Source: EC70 sp018675395 (GTDB lineage Bacteria > Verrucomicrobiota > Verrucomicrobiia > Verrucomicrobiales > DEV007). From it: 26,479 nt of DNA. The translations under genes and the position numbers were made by a program. Below, one piece after another: positions 16,896 to 24,127 of this stretch. The stretch spans positions 1 to 26,479 of the forward strand of contig JABGYE010000021.1 in the NCBI GenBank assembly GCA_018675395.1, written 5' to 3'. Below the pieces are notes generated by a model, which saw only the letters and a program-made list of their open reading frames with translations, was not told where the DNA came from and did not search any database. How positions within the stretch are numbered: position 1 is the stretch's first letter; each line of letters begins with the position of its first letter.

Positions 16896-17444
16896 TCAGT
16901 GAACGTTTAAAGCAATGACTGGATTCTTCTTTGCTTTCACATCAGCTATTGGGACTTGAACGTTATTCACTCGTCCAAGAAAATCTAAAAGTACCGATAC
17001 TCGCTTATCTGCATGACATAGATCAGAAACGGTCCCTCGCATTCCCTTGAATGGACCAAAACAAATCTCTGCCTCCTCGCCAAGCTCAGGGCAAATTTCA
17101 ATGTTCTTCAGATCTGCTCCCCCCATAGTTTCACGCAATTGCGAAATTACCAAATTGGAAACAGATGCACATTGATTGCCAAATTTTAGAATATTCAAAA
17201 CAGCATTAGAATAACTCACTGTTCTCAAATGTTGTTGTGCAGAGAAATAGGCAAAAATATATCCCGGGAAGAGCGCTTCAGTAAAAGTGACCTTTCCTCG
17301 AGAAGTCATTTTAAGAAACTTTAATCGCGGACAATAAACTTCGATTCCTGCGCGACAAGCAAGCCCCTTAGCCGCAATATGCTCCGATTTAGGCCTAGTC
17401 CTTACAACATACCACCGAGGTTCTGATACAATTTCGTTATTCAT
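16896..17444 (-). CDS. NusG-family transcription antiterminator paralogue (RfaH/UpxY/LoaP-like)
   Basis: This 182-aa protein has the NusG N-terminal domain: RWYVVRTRPKSEHIAAKGL (10-28), then AGIEVYCPRLKFLKMTSRGK and the signature LFPGYIFAYF (58-67). A C-terminal KOW module follows with ELGEEAEICFGPFKGMRGTV (120-139) and VSVLLDFLGRVNNVQVP. It lacks the ribosomal/Sec neighbours (rplK, secE) of housekeeping nusG and instead heads a polysaccharide operon, as RfaH, UpxY and similar paralogues do. It should bind RNA polymerase at a leader signal and suppress termination through the roughly 16-kb EPS operon. An ops-like motif lies 89 bases after its stop. It is 21 bases downstream of the GbsR-like gene and probably co-transcribed with it. 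Confidence 0.9.
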   Translation of the reverse strand: MNNEIVSEPRWYVVRTRPKSEHIAAKGLACRAGIEVYCPRLKFLKMTSRGKVTFTEALFPGYIFAYFSAQQHLRTVSYSNAVLNILKFGNQCASVSNLVISQLRETMGGADLKNIEICPELGEEAEICFGPFKGMRGTVSDLCHADKRVSVLLDFLGRVNNVQVPIADVKAKKNPVIALNVH

Positions 17445-17465
17445 TATTGCGCGTTCACTCAGAAA

Positions 17466-18023
17466 TTATACCCGAGTTGTCCTCCCAAGAAACCTATTCA
17501 CAATTTTCAATAACATACCGCCTCTGCGCCGCCAGTTTCCGATACGCCTTATACGCTCTTGAAAAAAATCTGAATTTGGTGACTTATCATTTTTTGCCAT
17601 GGCCCTCAGTTCATCCAATCTGAGAGTTGCACTTTCAAGATTAGGATTCAGTTCACCTCTTATAAATCCATTAGCAAGCTTTTTAAGCTCAGCCTCGGCT
17701 GTAAAATGATCCCTCCGGTCCCCGCTCACATATACAGGTTTCACCGCCCCTAAATTACGAAGAAACCGCAGGCCCTGACTCACGGATCCCTTGGAAATTT
17801 CCAACTTTCTTACAATAACATCTAAGGCGAGAGGATCTGGCGAAATAAATAATAGACCGTATATTTCCCCAACGGACTTAGGCAGCCCTAAAACTCGAAC
17901 CCCGTTAACAAAAAGAGCTATCACTTCTTTTTGAATTGTTTCGAGTTGGTCTGAATTCGAATTCGTTGATTCCTGAGAGGATAGCTCAGGATCATAGATA
18001 GAAGTTTGTGGGCTTGAGCTCAT
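17466..18023 (-). CDS. GbsR/MarR-type winged-helix transcriptional regulator
   Basis: This 185-aa protein has a polar N-terminus (1-25) and a winged helix-turn-helix domain at about 28-120: VRVLGLPKSVGEIYGLLFISPDPLALDVIVRKLEISKGSVSQGLRFLRNLGAVKPV. The LPKSVGEIYGLLF and SKGSVSQGLRFLRNLGAV elements are characteristic of GbsR-like MarR relatives, with the recognition helix at about 77-90. The wing (VSGDRRDHFTA) follows. The C-terminal 60 residues are basic and probably used in dimerisation. Such proteins are usually repressors responding to a small ligand. Here it precedes the RfaH-like gene, so control of EPS expression is the likely job. An inverted repeat lies in its promoter region, suggesting autoregulation. 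Confidence 0.85.
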   Translation of the reverse strand: MSSSPQTSIYDPELSSQESTNSNSDQLETIQKEVIALFVNGVRVLGLPKSVGEIYGLLFISPDPLALDVIVRKLEISKGSVSQGLRFLRNLGAVKPVYVSGDRRDHFTAEAELKKLANGFIRGELNPNLESATLRLDELRAMAKNDKSPNSDFFQERIRRIGNWRRRGGMLLKIVNRFLGRTTRV

Positions 18024-18040
18024 ATAGAAAAGGGGCCATT

Positions 18041-18068
18041 AAGATATGCCCTTAATCATTTTGTTCAA
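18041..18068 (-). promoter_or_regulatory. Candidate sigma-70-type promoter for the GbsR-like/NusG-like pair
   Basis: On the minus strand TTGAAC (-35-like) is followed after 16 bases by TATCTT (-10-like), placing a transcription start some 10 bases before the GbsR-like ATG. Each hexamer matches consensus at four of six positions, so it is weak. The -35 hexamer falls in one arm of the inverted repeat at 18,059-18,084, the geometry expected for repression. Confidence 0.3.
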
Positions 18069-18084
18069 TTTTTTTTGAACAAAA
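18059..18084. promoter_or_regulatory. Perfect 10-bp inverted repeat, candidate operator before the GbsR-like gene
   Basis: The arms TTTTGTTCAA and TTGAACAAAA are perfect complements around a six-base T loop (A loop on the minus strand). The repeat begins 2 bases after the dnaE stop codon and ends 35 bases before the GbsR-like ATG. On the dnaE-sense strand the loop is all A and no T tract follows, so it does not look like a dnaE terminator. A palindrome beside the gene of a MarR-type regulator is a natural operator candidate. A second, imperfect repeat (18,030-18,053) lies between it and the ATG. Confidence 0.5.
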
Positions 18085-18086
18085 CT

Positions 18087-21000
18087 CTATTCCCTGATCC
18101 AGCTTCCCAATTTTTCGCGTAATTCTAAGCTATTTAAGACCGAAAACCGTGATCCCATATCCATTTTGATTTCATTCCCATCCTCCATTTCAATATGCAA
18201 TTGCACTGACACTTCACCAGGATGCTGGCACAAAATAGAACGGATCTTTTGTATATCTTCTGAACCATGCTGTGAGCTTTGAAGATATAAAGTTAATGTA
18301 CCATTTGGGATATTCCCATTTTTTGCGTTGGCTGAAATTGAACTTTTAGGATCGGGCCTGTTACCATCCTGATTTTTTGTTGAGGCTTCATTAGGTTTGT
18401 CCAAAATACGGACCCTTTCTGCAGTTAGCCTCTTCGCATCAGATCTTGAATCAATTTCAACTTTGGCATGCAATTCAATAACGGCACCGACTTGAAGTAA
18501 TTCATTTGATCTTTCGAAAACTTCTGGCCAAACCATAACCTCCGACTGCCCTGTAAAACCTTCAAATGTCAGAATCGCAAATGGCTTGCCAGCTTTTTTG
18601 GTATATCTTCTGTCAACGCCGGCAATTCGCCCCATAAAATCATACTTGCGCCGCTCTTTGAGGTCCTGCAATTCTGAAAGTCTCTTATATTTATCTTTGT
18701 CAAAAATCTGTCTATAAGAATCTAGAGGATGACCCGTGACATAAAATCCCAGCAGCTCACGCTCTGAAGATAAAATTTCCTCTTTAGTCCAAGGCTCATA
18801 TTCAATCGTATGATTGGAGGACAAATTGACAGGAGCAGAACCAAAATCCATGTCCTCTGCAAAGAGTGAAGTTTGGCCAGCGACTCGATCCTTTTGAGCA
18901 GTTGAAGCAGCAGCTATAATCAAATCAATCCTGGCAAATAGATGCGCGCGTTCTTCTCCAGAAAAGTCAAATGCTCCGGCCCTCGTAAGGGATTCCAATA
19001 TCTTCTTATTGATAGTTCTTGATTCTAAACGTTTCGCGAAATCATCAGGTGAAACATATTCCTCATTCTTTGTTCTCTCTTCAATGGCTAAAGCCATGGC
19101 AGCACTACCAACATTTTTAATGGCTGCCAGTCCATATCTAATAGAAACCTCCTTACCGTCCTCTGCATGACCAGGTGAGAATTTAAGTTCGCTCTTATTG
19201 ATATCAGGAGGTAAGACCTTGATACCCATCGTTTTACACTCCTCAACAAAGACCGCAATCTTTTCAGTGTTATTAACTTCATTTGAGAGAAGTGCCGCCA
19301 TGAACTCAACTGGATAATTTGCCTTCAAATATGCAGTCTGATAACTAATGAGCCCATAAGCTGCAGAGTGAGACTTATTAAATCCATACCCAGCAAACTT
19401 TTCGAGCAGATCAAATATTCCATTGGCCTGTCCTTCCGGTATCTCATTTACTTTTTTGCAACCCTCAACGAATACATGACGCTGCTTTGCCATCTCTTCG
19501 GGATCCTTCTTACCCATGGCTCGGCGCAAAATATCAGCATCACCAAGACTATAACCAGCCAAGAGATTGGCAGCCTTCTGTACTTGTTCCTGATAAATCA
19601 AGATGCCATGAGTTTCTTTCGACACCTCTTCAAGCAAAGGGTGCAAATATTGAACTTTCTTTTTCCCTCTCTTACGGTCAATGAAGTCTGGGATCAGTTC
19701 CATTGGGCCTGGGCGATAAAGCGCAATTAGTGCAATGATGTCCTCTATCCGGTTAACTCCGAACTGCTTACATAATGAAACCATTCCTCCGGATTCCAAT
19801 TGAAAAACTCCACAAGTTTCTCCTGCATTAAGTAGATCAAAGGTAGGCCCATCATCTAGTAAGATGTTAGCTATATCAAAATCTGAAACCTTGTTTCGAA
19901 TCAATTCAACGGCGTCCTGTATAACAGTAAGCGTTTTCAATCCAAGAAAGTCCATCTTGAGCATACCAAGATCAGTGAGCGGCTTCATCGCATATTGAGT
20001 CACCACTTCGTCTTCATTGCCTCGGGTCAGGGGAACATGAACGTCCAGTTCACAATCGCCAATGACTATCCCTGCTGCGTGAATACCAACGCCACGAGTG
20101 AGTCCCTCCAAAAACGTAGCATATTCCCATAACTCCTCAGTTCGGGGTTCATTAATAATGGCTGCCTTAAGTTCAGGGTTCTTTTTGCGTGCCCCGGCAA
20201 GCGTAATACCCAATTCAGTGGGGATCATTTTAGCAACCCTGTCAGCATCACCATAACTCCAACCCAGCACGCGACCCACATCACGAACCACACTCTTGGC
20301 CCCAAGAGTACCGAAAGTTATAATATGAGATACGCAGCGTTCCCCATATTTTTGCCGAACATATTCAATGACTTCTGGCCTTCTTGTTTGACAAAAGTCA
20401 ACGTCCACGTCAGGAGGACTCACACGCTCTGGATTAAGAAAACGCTCGAAAATTAAGCCAAATCGAATCGGATCCAAATCCGTAATCCCAAGCACATAAG
20501 CGACCAATGATCCTGCCGCTGAGCCCCTACCCGGGCCCACTGGAATACTATTATCTTTTGCCCACTTAATAAAGTCCCAGGTAATCAAAAAATAGGAAAC
20601 AAAACCCATCCGCTCCATAATTCCAATCTCATAATCTAACCGCTGCTGAAGTCCTTTATCTGTTTCAGCCCTCTCTTTCCCATACCTATCCACTAGGCCT
20701 TCCTCACATAAATCTCGGAAATAGCTTTCTCGAGAACCTTCCGTTTTAATTTCATATTCTGGATACCTCTCTGAACTGGTCGAATCCAGTTCCATCTTAA
20801 AATCAATCTTTTCGGCAATCTCCAGCGTATTATCACAAGCCACTGGAACCTCCTTAAATAACTGACGCATTTCCTTGGCCGTCTTAAAATAGACTTCCGG
20901 AGAATATCTCATTCGGTTCTCATCAAGCACCATCTTTCCGGTCCCAATGCAAATTAAAACATCATGTGCTTCATGGTCCTTGCGGCTCAGAAAGTGCACG

Positions 21001-21623
21001 TCATTTGCAGCCACAGGTTTCAAACCAAATTCACCACAAAAAGATAAAAGCTGCCGATTGCACAGACGTTGTTGATCCATGCCATGGTCATGCATCTCGA
21101 GATAAAAATCATCTTTCCCGAAAATATCTACAAACTCACCAAGCTTCTCTTTAGCGATGTCTATTTGTTCTTGTTGTATCCAGTAGTTAATCTCACCGTT
21201 AATGCATCCACTCAGACAAATAATTCCTTCCGAATATTTATCCAAAAGCTCCTTATCAAGTCGCGGCTTATAGTACTGCCCTTCCAAATGCGCCTGACTA
21301 ACAAGCCTCACCAAATTCTCATAGCCACAAGTATCCTTTGCCAGAAGTGTGAGGTGATGGGCATTAGGCAACCCCGGCACTTTTTTCTTTTCGTGCATAG
21401 AACCAGGAGCCAAATAAACCTCACACCCAATGATGGGTTTTATGCCTGCTTTCGTAGCCTGTTTATAAAAATCAATTGCCCCATAAAGATTTCCATGATC
21501 AGTCATAGCGACTGCGGGCATCTTACATCGAAGCGCCTTACTCATCAGATCGCCAATACGCACGGCCCCATCGAGTAATGAATACTCTGTATGAAGATGC
21601 AGGTGAACGAAAGAATCAGGCAT
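18087..21623 (-). CDS. dnaE: DNA polymerase III alpha subunit
   Basis: This is the replicative polymerase (1178 aa, normal length). The PHP domain comes first (FVHLHLHTEYSLLDG). Its nine metal-site residues known from proofreading-active DnaE proteins all appear: H9, H11, D18, H43 (TDHGN), E68 (GCEVYLA), H90, C140 (LSGC), D208 and H210 (ANDVH). The palm has GPGRGSAAGSLVAY (363-376), PDVDVDF (404-410) and LKMDFLG (D558), the catalytic acidic residues. A clamp-binding motif QTSLF is at 917-921, and an OB domain (YDFMGRIAGVDRRYTKKAGK) follows at about 985. It lies directly upstream of the GbsR-like gene on the same strand; co-transcription is possible but not shown. Confidence 0.98.
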   Translation of the reverse strand: MPDSFVHLHLHTEYSLLDGAVRIGDLMSKALRCKMPAVAMTDHGNLYGAIDFYKQATKAGIKPIIGCEVYLAPGSMHEKKKVPGLPNAHHLTLLAKDTCGYENLVRLVSQAHLEGQYYKPRLDKELLDKYSEGIICLSGCINGEINYWIQQEQIDIAKEKLGEFVDIFGKDDFYLEMHDHGMDQQRLCNRQLLSFCGEFGLKPVAANDVHFLSRKDHEAHDVLICIGTGKMVLDENRMRYSPEVYFKTAKEMRQLFKEVPVACDNTLEIAEKIDFKMELDSTSSERYPEYEIKTEGSRESYFRDLCEEGLVDRYGKERAETDKGLQQRLDYEIGIMERMGFVSYFLITWDFIKWAKDNSIPVGPGRGSAAGSLVAYVLGITDLDPIRFGLIFERFLNPERVSPPDVDVDFCQTRRPEVIEYVRQKYGERCVSHIITFGTLGAKSVVRDVGRVLGWSYGDADRVAKMIPTELGITLAGARKKNPELKAAIINEPRTEELWEYATFLEGLTRGVGIHAAGIVIGDCELDVHVPLTRGNEDEVVTQYAMKPLTDLGMLKMDFLGLKTLTVIQDAVELIRNKVSDFDIANILLDDGPTFDLLNAGETCGVFQLESGGMVSLCKQFGVNRIEDIIALIALYRPGPMELIPDFIDRKRGKKKVQYLHPLLEEVSKETHGILIYQEQVQKAANLLAGYSLGDADILRRAMGKKDPEEMAKQRHVFVEGCKKVNEIPEGQANGIFDLLEKFAGYGFNKSHSAAYGLISYQTAYLKANYPVEFMAALLSNEVNNTEKIAVFVEECKTMGIKVLPPDINKSELKFSPGHAEDGKEVSIRYGLAAIKNVGSAAMALAIEERTKNEEYVSPDDFAKRLESRTINKKILESLTRAGAFDFSGEERAHLFARIDLIIAAASTAQKDRVAGQTSLFAEDMDFGSAPVNLSSNHTIEYEPWTKEEILSSERELLGFYVTGHPLDSYRQIFDKDKYKRLSELQDLKERRKYDFMGRIAGVDRRYTKKAGKPFAILTFEGFTGQSEVMVWPEVFERSNELLQVGAVIELHAKVEIDSRSDAKRLTAERVRILDKPNEASTKNQDGNRPDPKSSISANAKNGNIPNGTLTLYLQSSQHGSEDIQKIRSILCQHPGEVSVQLHIEMEDGNEIKMDMGSRFSVLNSLELREKLGSWIRE

Positions 21624-21834
21624 TATGTTTGTTTAAGCCTCAATAAAAAAGGCTCTCATTAGGTAGTAATAAAGGGAGGCCCTTCTAGCAAGCCTGTTCG
21701 TTCAGAACAAAAAATATTTTCAAAATTCTGGCACCCAATACCCTTATTAACTCCTATTAATGAGATCAGGGAAATCAATTATCTCTATGAGCTTATAACA
21801 AAATCTAATGGATTTTTTTTCCTTCAGAAAAGAA

Positions 21835-22800
21835 CTATTCAATTGAAATGAGTGAATAGGACGAACTAGTTTTTGTATCCATCTCAGCTCCAAGATCACC
21901 GCCAACCGACATTGTCATATCAACAGAACTATTACTCTGAACCACTGTTCCCAATTCAGGATCGAATAACATGGTGCCACTCATCTTTGAATCTTTAAAC
22001 GACACTAGTCCACCATCCCCATCGCTATCGGCAATACCCTGAAAAACTATTTCTGCAAGTTTTTTCCCTTCATGTTCCTTCGGACCTTTATAAGTATAAT
22101 CAATCGTCATCTTCATTTTGCCCATTTGCTGCATACTCAACTCCTGCCCATGTTGCCATTTGGCATCAGGCTCAACGACTTTGTCAGGAAAACCAAAGTC
22201 TCCTAATTGTTTTAACATGTTTCCAATTTCTTCGTTCCCTAGCCCACCAATCCCTGCAGCTGCGGGTGCGGCACCTTTTGCATTTCCATCGACACTAAGA
22301 AAATTATCATCCTTGTCAAATTCAGCTTCAAATTTCTGATTCGCAAAATCTCCAAAAGCATTTTTTAGCAGAGCACTCTGTTTTTCGGGATCCTCAGAAT
22401 CATAGACCATGTTCTGGCCTGCCATGGACATTTCCATTTTCACTTTACTGAATCGAACACTCATTTTTTTATTCTCCGATTTCTTCTGGTCAGACACATC
22501 CACATTAAAATCCATGGACATTTTGGTTTTTGAGCCTTCTGGTCCAGCGATAGGAAGCTCCATTTCCATATTGGTCGTCTGCCGAAAAACATAAGACTTT
22601 CCTCTAATCCATTTAGCTTTGAGCAAAACGCTTTGCCCATCTGCACTCCAGGGCCCCTTAGAATTTTCGGAAGTTAGGTTTTTTCCATTATCATTCGATT
22701 CAATTTTTTGGGAATTGGCCGAACCTTGATCATTGGATTTTGAGCATCCAGCAAGGATAACTAAACCAAACAGAATGGAAGAAATAATATAAAGTTTCAT
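21835..22800 (-). CDS. Putative outer-membrane lipoprotein (DUF6263-like)
   Basis: This 321-aa protein begins with a lipoprotein signal peptide, MKLYIISSILFGLVILAGC, with lipobox LAGC and Cys19. Serine at +2 favours outer-membrane sorting. A low-complexity Ser/Asn/Lys linker (20-50) leads to a beta-rich domain: KWIRGKSYVFRQTTNMEMELP, then alternating strands with many Met/Lys residues (KKMSVRFSKVKMEMSMAGQ), and a final DMTMSVGG half. The layout resembles DUF6263-type lipoproteins of PVC and Bacteroidota bacteria, whose function is unknown. It is monocistronic and divergent from glnB. The DUF assignment is tentative; the lipoprotein call is strong. Confidence 0.75.
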   Translation of the reverse strand: MKLYIISSILFGLVILAGCSKSNDQGSANSQKIESNDNGKNLTSENSKGPWSADGQSVLLKAKWIRGKSYVFRQTTNMEMELPIAGPEGSKTKMSMDFNVDVSDQKKSENKKMSVRFSKVKMEMSMAGQNMVYDSEDPEKQSALLKNAFGDFANQKFEAEFDKDDNFLSVDGNAKGAAPAAAGIGGLGNEEIGNMLKQLGDFGFPDKVVEPDAKWQHGQELSMQQMGKMKMTIDYTYKGPKEHEGKKLAEIVFQGIADSDGDGGLVSFKDSKMSGTMLFDPELGTVVQSNSSVDMTMSVGGDLGAEMDTKTSSSYSLISIE

Positions 22801-23117
22801 TTATATGAGTGAAATTAGCGGTCTAAATTAAAATTAATAGAAATGACTATAAAACCTTTAAAAGCAAAACAACACCTTTTTACAAATTCAAATAATGCGT
22901 CTATAGCCTATTAATTAGTGAAGAATGCAATATTTTATCTGACTTTTGATGGGTAATTAATAATAAGATATCTAAAATAAAAAATTAATGGTTTAGCATC
23001 TTATTTTTCAAGTTGGCACAAGATCAGCTTTATAGTTAATTCCAATATAGAATTCCCAAAAAAGTTTTATCAAGTTCTTGGTATCTTTGCTGGGACCAAC
23101 CTTACACGACTAATAAA
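22801..23117. other. AT-rich divergent intergenic region between the lipoprotein gene and glnB
   Basis: This 317-base gap separates two divergently transcribed genes and should hold both promoters. The only signal I can support is the sigma-54-like element at 23,013-23,029 facing glnB. I see no open frame with coding character, no tRNA and no convincing sigma-70 promoter for the lipoprotein gene. Confidence 0.6.
23013..23029 (+). promoter_or_regulatory. Candidate sigma-54 (RpoN) promoter of glnB
   Basis: TTGGCACAAGATCAGCT keeps the invariant GG (23,015-23,016) and GC (23,027-23,028) with exactly 10 bases between them, and has a full TTGGCAC -24 block. Against the consensus YTGGCACGRNNNTTGCW it differs at three defined positions. 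The predicted start is near 23,040, giving a leader of about 78 bases before the glnB ATG. P-II genes are commonly under RpoN/NtrC control, which supports the reading. I found no clear NtrC enhancer. Confidence 0.55.
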
Positions 23118-23465
23118 ATGAAAAAAGTTGAAGCGATAGTTAAACCATTCAAACTCGAAGACATTAAGGAAGCTCTATCCGAAATAGGCATACAGGGCAT
23201 GACCGTAACTGAAGTTAAAGGGTTCGGTCGCCAAAAAGGTCACACGGAAATATACCGTGGAAGCGAATACACAGTAGATTTTTTACCAAAGGTCAAACTT
23301 GAGATCGTTGTGGATGATGAACAAGTAGAGGGAGTCATTGACAAAATAGTTTCAACTGCGAATACAGGAAAGATAGGAGACGGGAAAGTCTTTGTGTCAC
23401 CTATTGAGGAGGCTGTTCGCATCAGGACAGGAGAAAAAGGACCAGAGGCCGTTGCCGTAAGTTAA
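23118..23465 (+). CDS. glnB: P-II family nitrogen regulatory protein
   Basis: This 115-aa protein is a standard P-II trimer subunit that senses 2-oxoglutarate, ATP/ADP and, through modification, glutamine, and then adjusts glutamine synthetase, ammonium transport or NtrB. Residue numbering agrees with the family without gaps: KPFKLEDIKEAL (9-20), T-loop with Tyr51 (RGSEYTVDFLPK), B-loop TGKIGDGK (83-90), and R101/R103 in the C-loop. Tyr51, the uridylylation site, is present. No amtB or glnA is adjacent; the gene stands alone between a sigma-54-like promoter and a strong terminator. GlnB versus GlnK cannot be separated by sequence alone; without amtB, GlnB is the cautious name. Confidence 0.95.
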   Translation: MKKVEAIVKPFKLEDIKEALSEIGIQGMTVTEVKGFGRQKGHTEIYRGSEYTVDFLPKVKLEIVVDDEQVEGVIDKIVSTANTGKIGDGKVFVSPIEEAVRIRTGEKGPEAVAVS

Positions 23466-23480
23466 TTACAATTAAATAGT

Positions 23481-23516
23481 AAAGACTCTCTCCGTCACCG
23501 GAGAGAGTCTTTTTTT
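23481..23516 (+). terminator. Intrinsic terminator of glnB
   Basis: A perfect 14-bp stem (AAAGACTCTCTCCG with CGGAGAGAGTCTTT) around a TCAC loop is followed by a run of T to 23,516. It starts 15 bases after the glnB stop and is the clearest intrinsic terminator in the window. It isolates glnB from the gene at 23,583. Confidence 0.93.
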
Positions 23517-23582
23517 GTGATTTAAAAACTAAATAATTCGAATTTTTTTATTCTTCGTATAAAATTTATTCTTTAATGATTA

Positions 23583-23960
23583 ATGAGCGAAGATATCGAC
23601 TTTCCTGAAATCCCAAGAAGAGAAGTTTTAGTTCAGTATCTGGGAAAAATGCTATTGGCCCGAGGAATTGGACTGCCGAAGCATGGGGAACCATGGCAAT
23701 TAGTTCAGTTAACCGAACCCACTGAAACAGGAACTGTCAACGAAGTGCCCATCATGGCATTTGAAGTTTTATTCTTAACCCCTGAAGCAAGAGAATCTGG
23801 AACCTATGTATTTACCAACGAATCTAATGAACTCATCGGTGCAATGTATTGCACTACATTCATTAGCCCAACAAAAGCCACATGCATGCAGTCACTCTTC
23901 TCTAGCACTCTTGAAGATTCAGAATCGGTCGGCATAGATCCTAACAAAGAAGAACTCTGA
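23583..23960 (+). CDS. Hypothetical acidic protein
   Basis: This 125-aa protein is acidic, without signal peptide or membrane helix. I do not recognise a family. The central part has alternating hydrophobic strands (WQLVQLTEPTETGTVNEVP, MAFEVLFLTPEA, GTYVFTNESNELIGAMYCTTF), suggesting a small beta or alpha/beta fold. The C-terminus is Ser/Glu-rich. The N-terminus has PRREVLVQYLGKMLLARGIG. Composition, uninterrupted frame and position after the glnB terminator make it a likely real gene. The start ATG has no obvious Shine-Dalgarno sequence. A -10-like TATAAA lies at 23,558-23,563. Function is unknown; there is no operon partner to infer from. Confidence 0.65.
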   Translation: MSEDIDFPEIPRREVLVQYLGKMLLARGIGLPKHGEPWQLVQLTEPTETGTVNEVPIMAFEVLFLTPEARESGTYVFTNESNELIGAMYCTTFISPTKATCMQSLFSSTLEDSESVGIDPNKEEL

Positions 23961-24127
23961 ATTTAATGGGTATACTTGACATAGAATTGACCTATCCGCA
24001 TGCAAGAAGGTATTTAATGAATCAGCTGCCTTAAAGAGCCGAAATTATTAATATCCGATCAGATATAAATGGTCATTATCCTTGGAATACTTGGCTCCTA
24101 TTTCTTTCTAGAAACATCGGTAAGCAC

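Noticed and set aside
21069..21578. 169-aa open frame on the + strand
   Set aside because: It is antisense to the highly conserved PHP domain of dnaE and has no recognisable protein features.
21636..21654. Possible hairpin AGCCT...AGGCT in the dnaE leader
   Set aside because: Only five base pairs around a nine-base AT-rich loop; too weak for a terminator or structured leader.
21696..21708. GTTCGTTCAGAAC, resembling a LexA/SOS box before dnaE
   Set aside because: The half-sites are in the order GTTC...GAAC, opposite to the GAAC-N4-GTTC operator, so it does not fit.
23073..23093. Second sigma-54-like string (TTGGTATCTTTGCTG) closer to glnB
   Set aside because: GG and GC are separated by only 7 bases instead of 10, which is not tolerated by sigma-54.
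23975..24010. TTGACA/TTGACC strings before the glutamine amidotransferase gene
   Set aside because: No acceptable -10 hexamer at 16-18 bases from either; not reported as a promoter.
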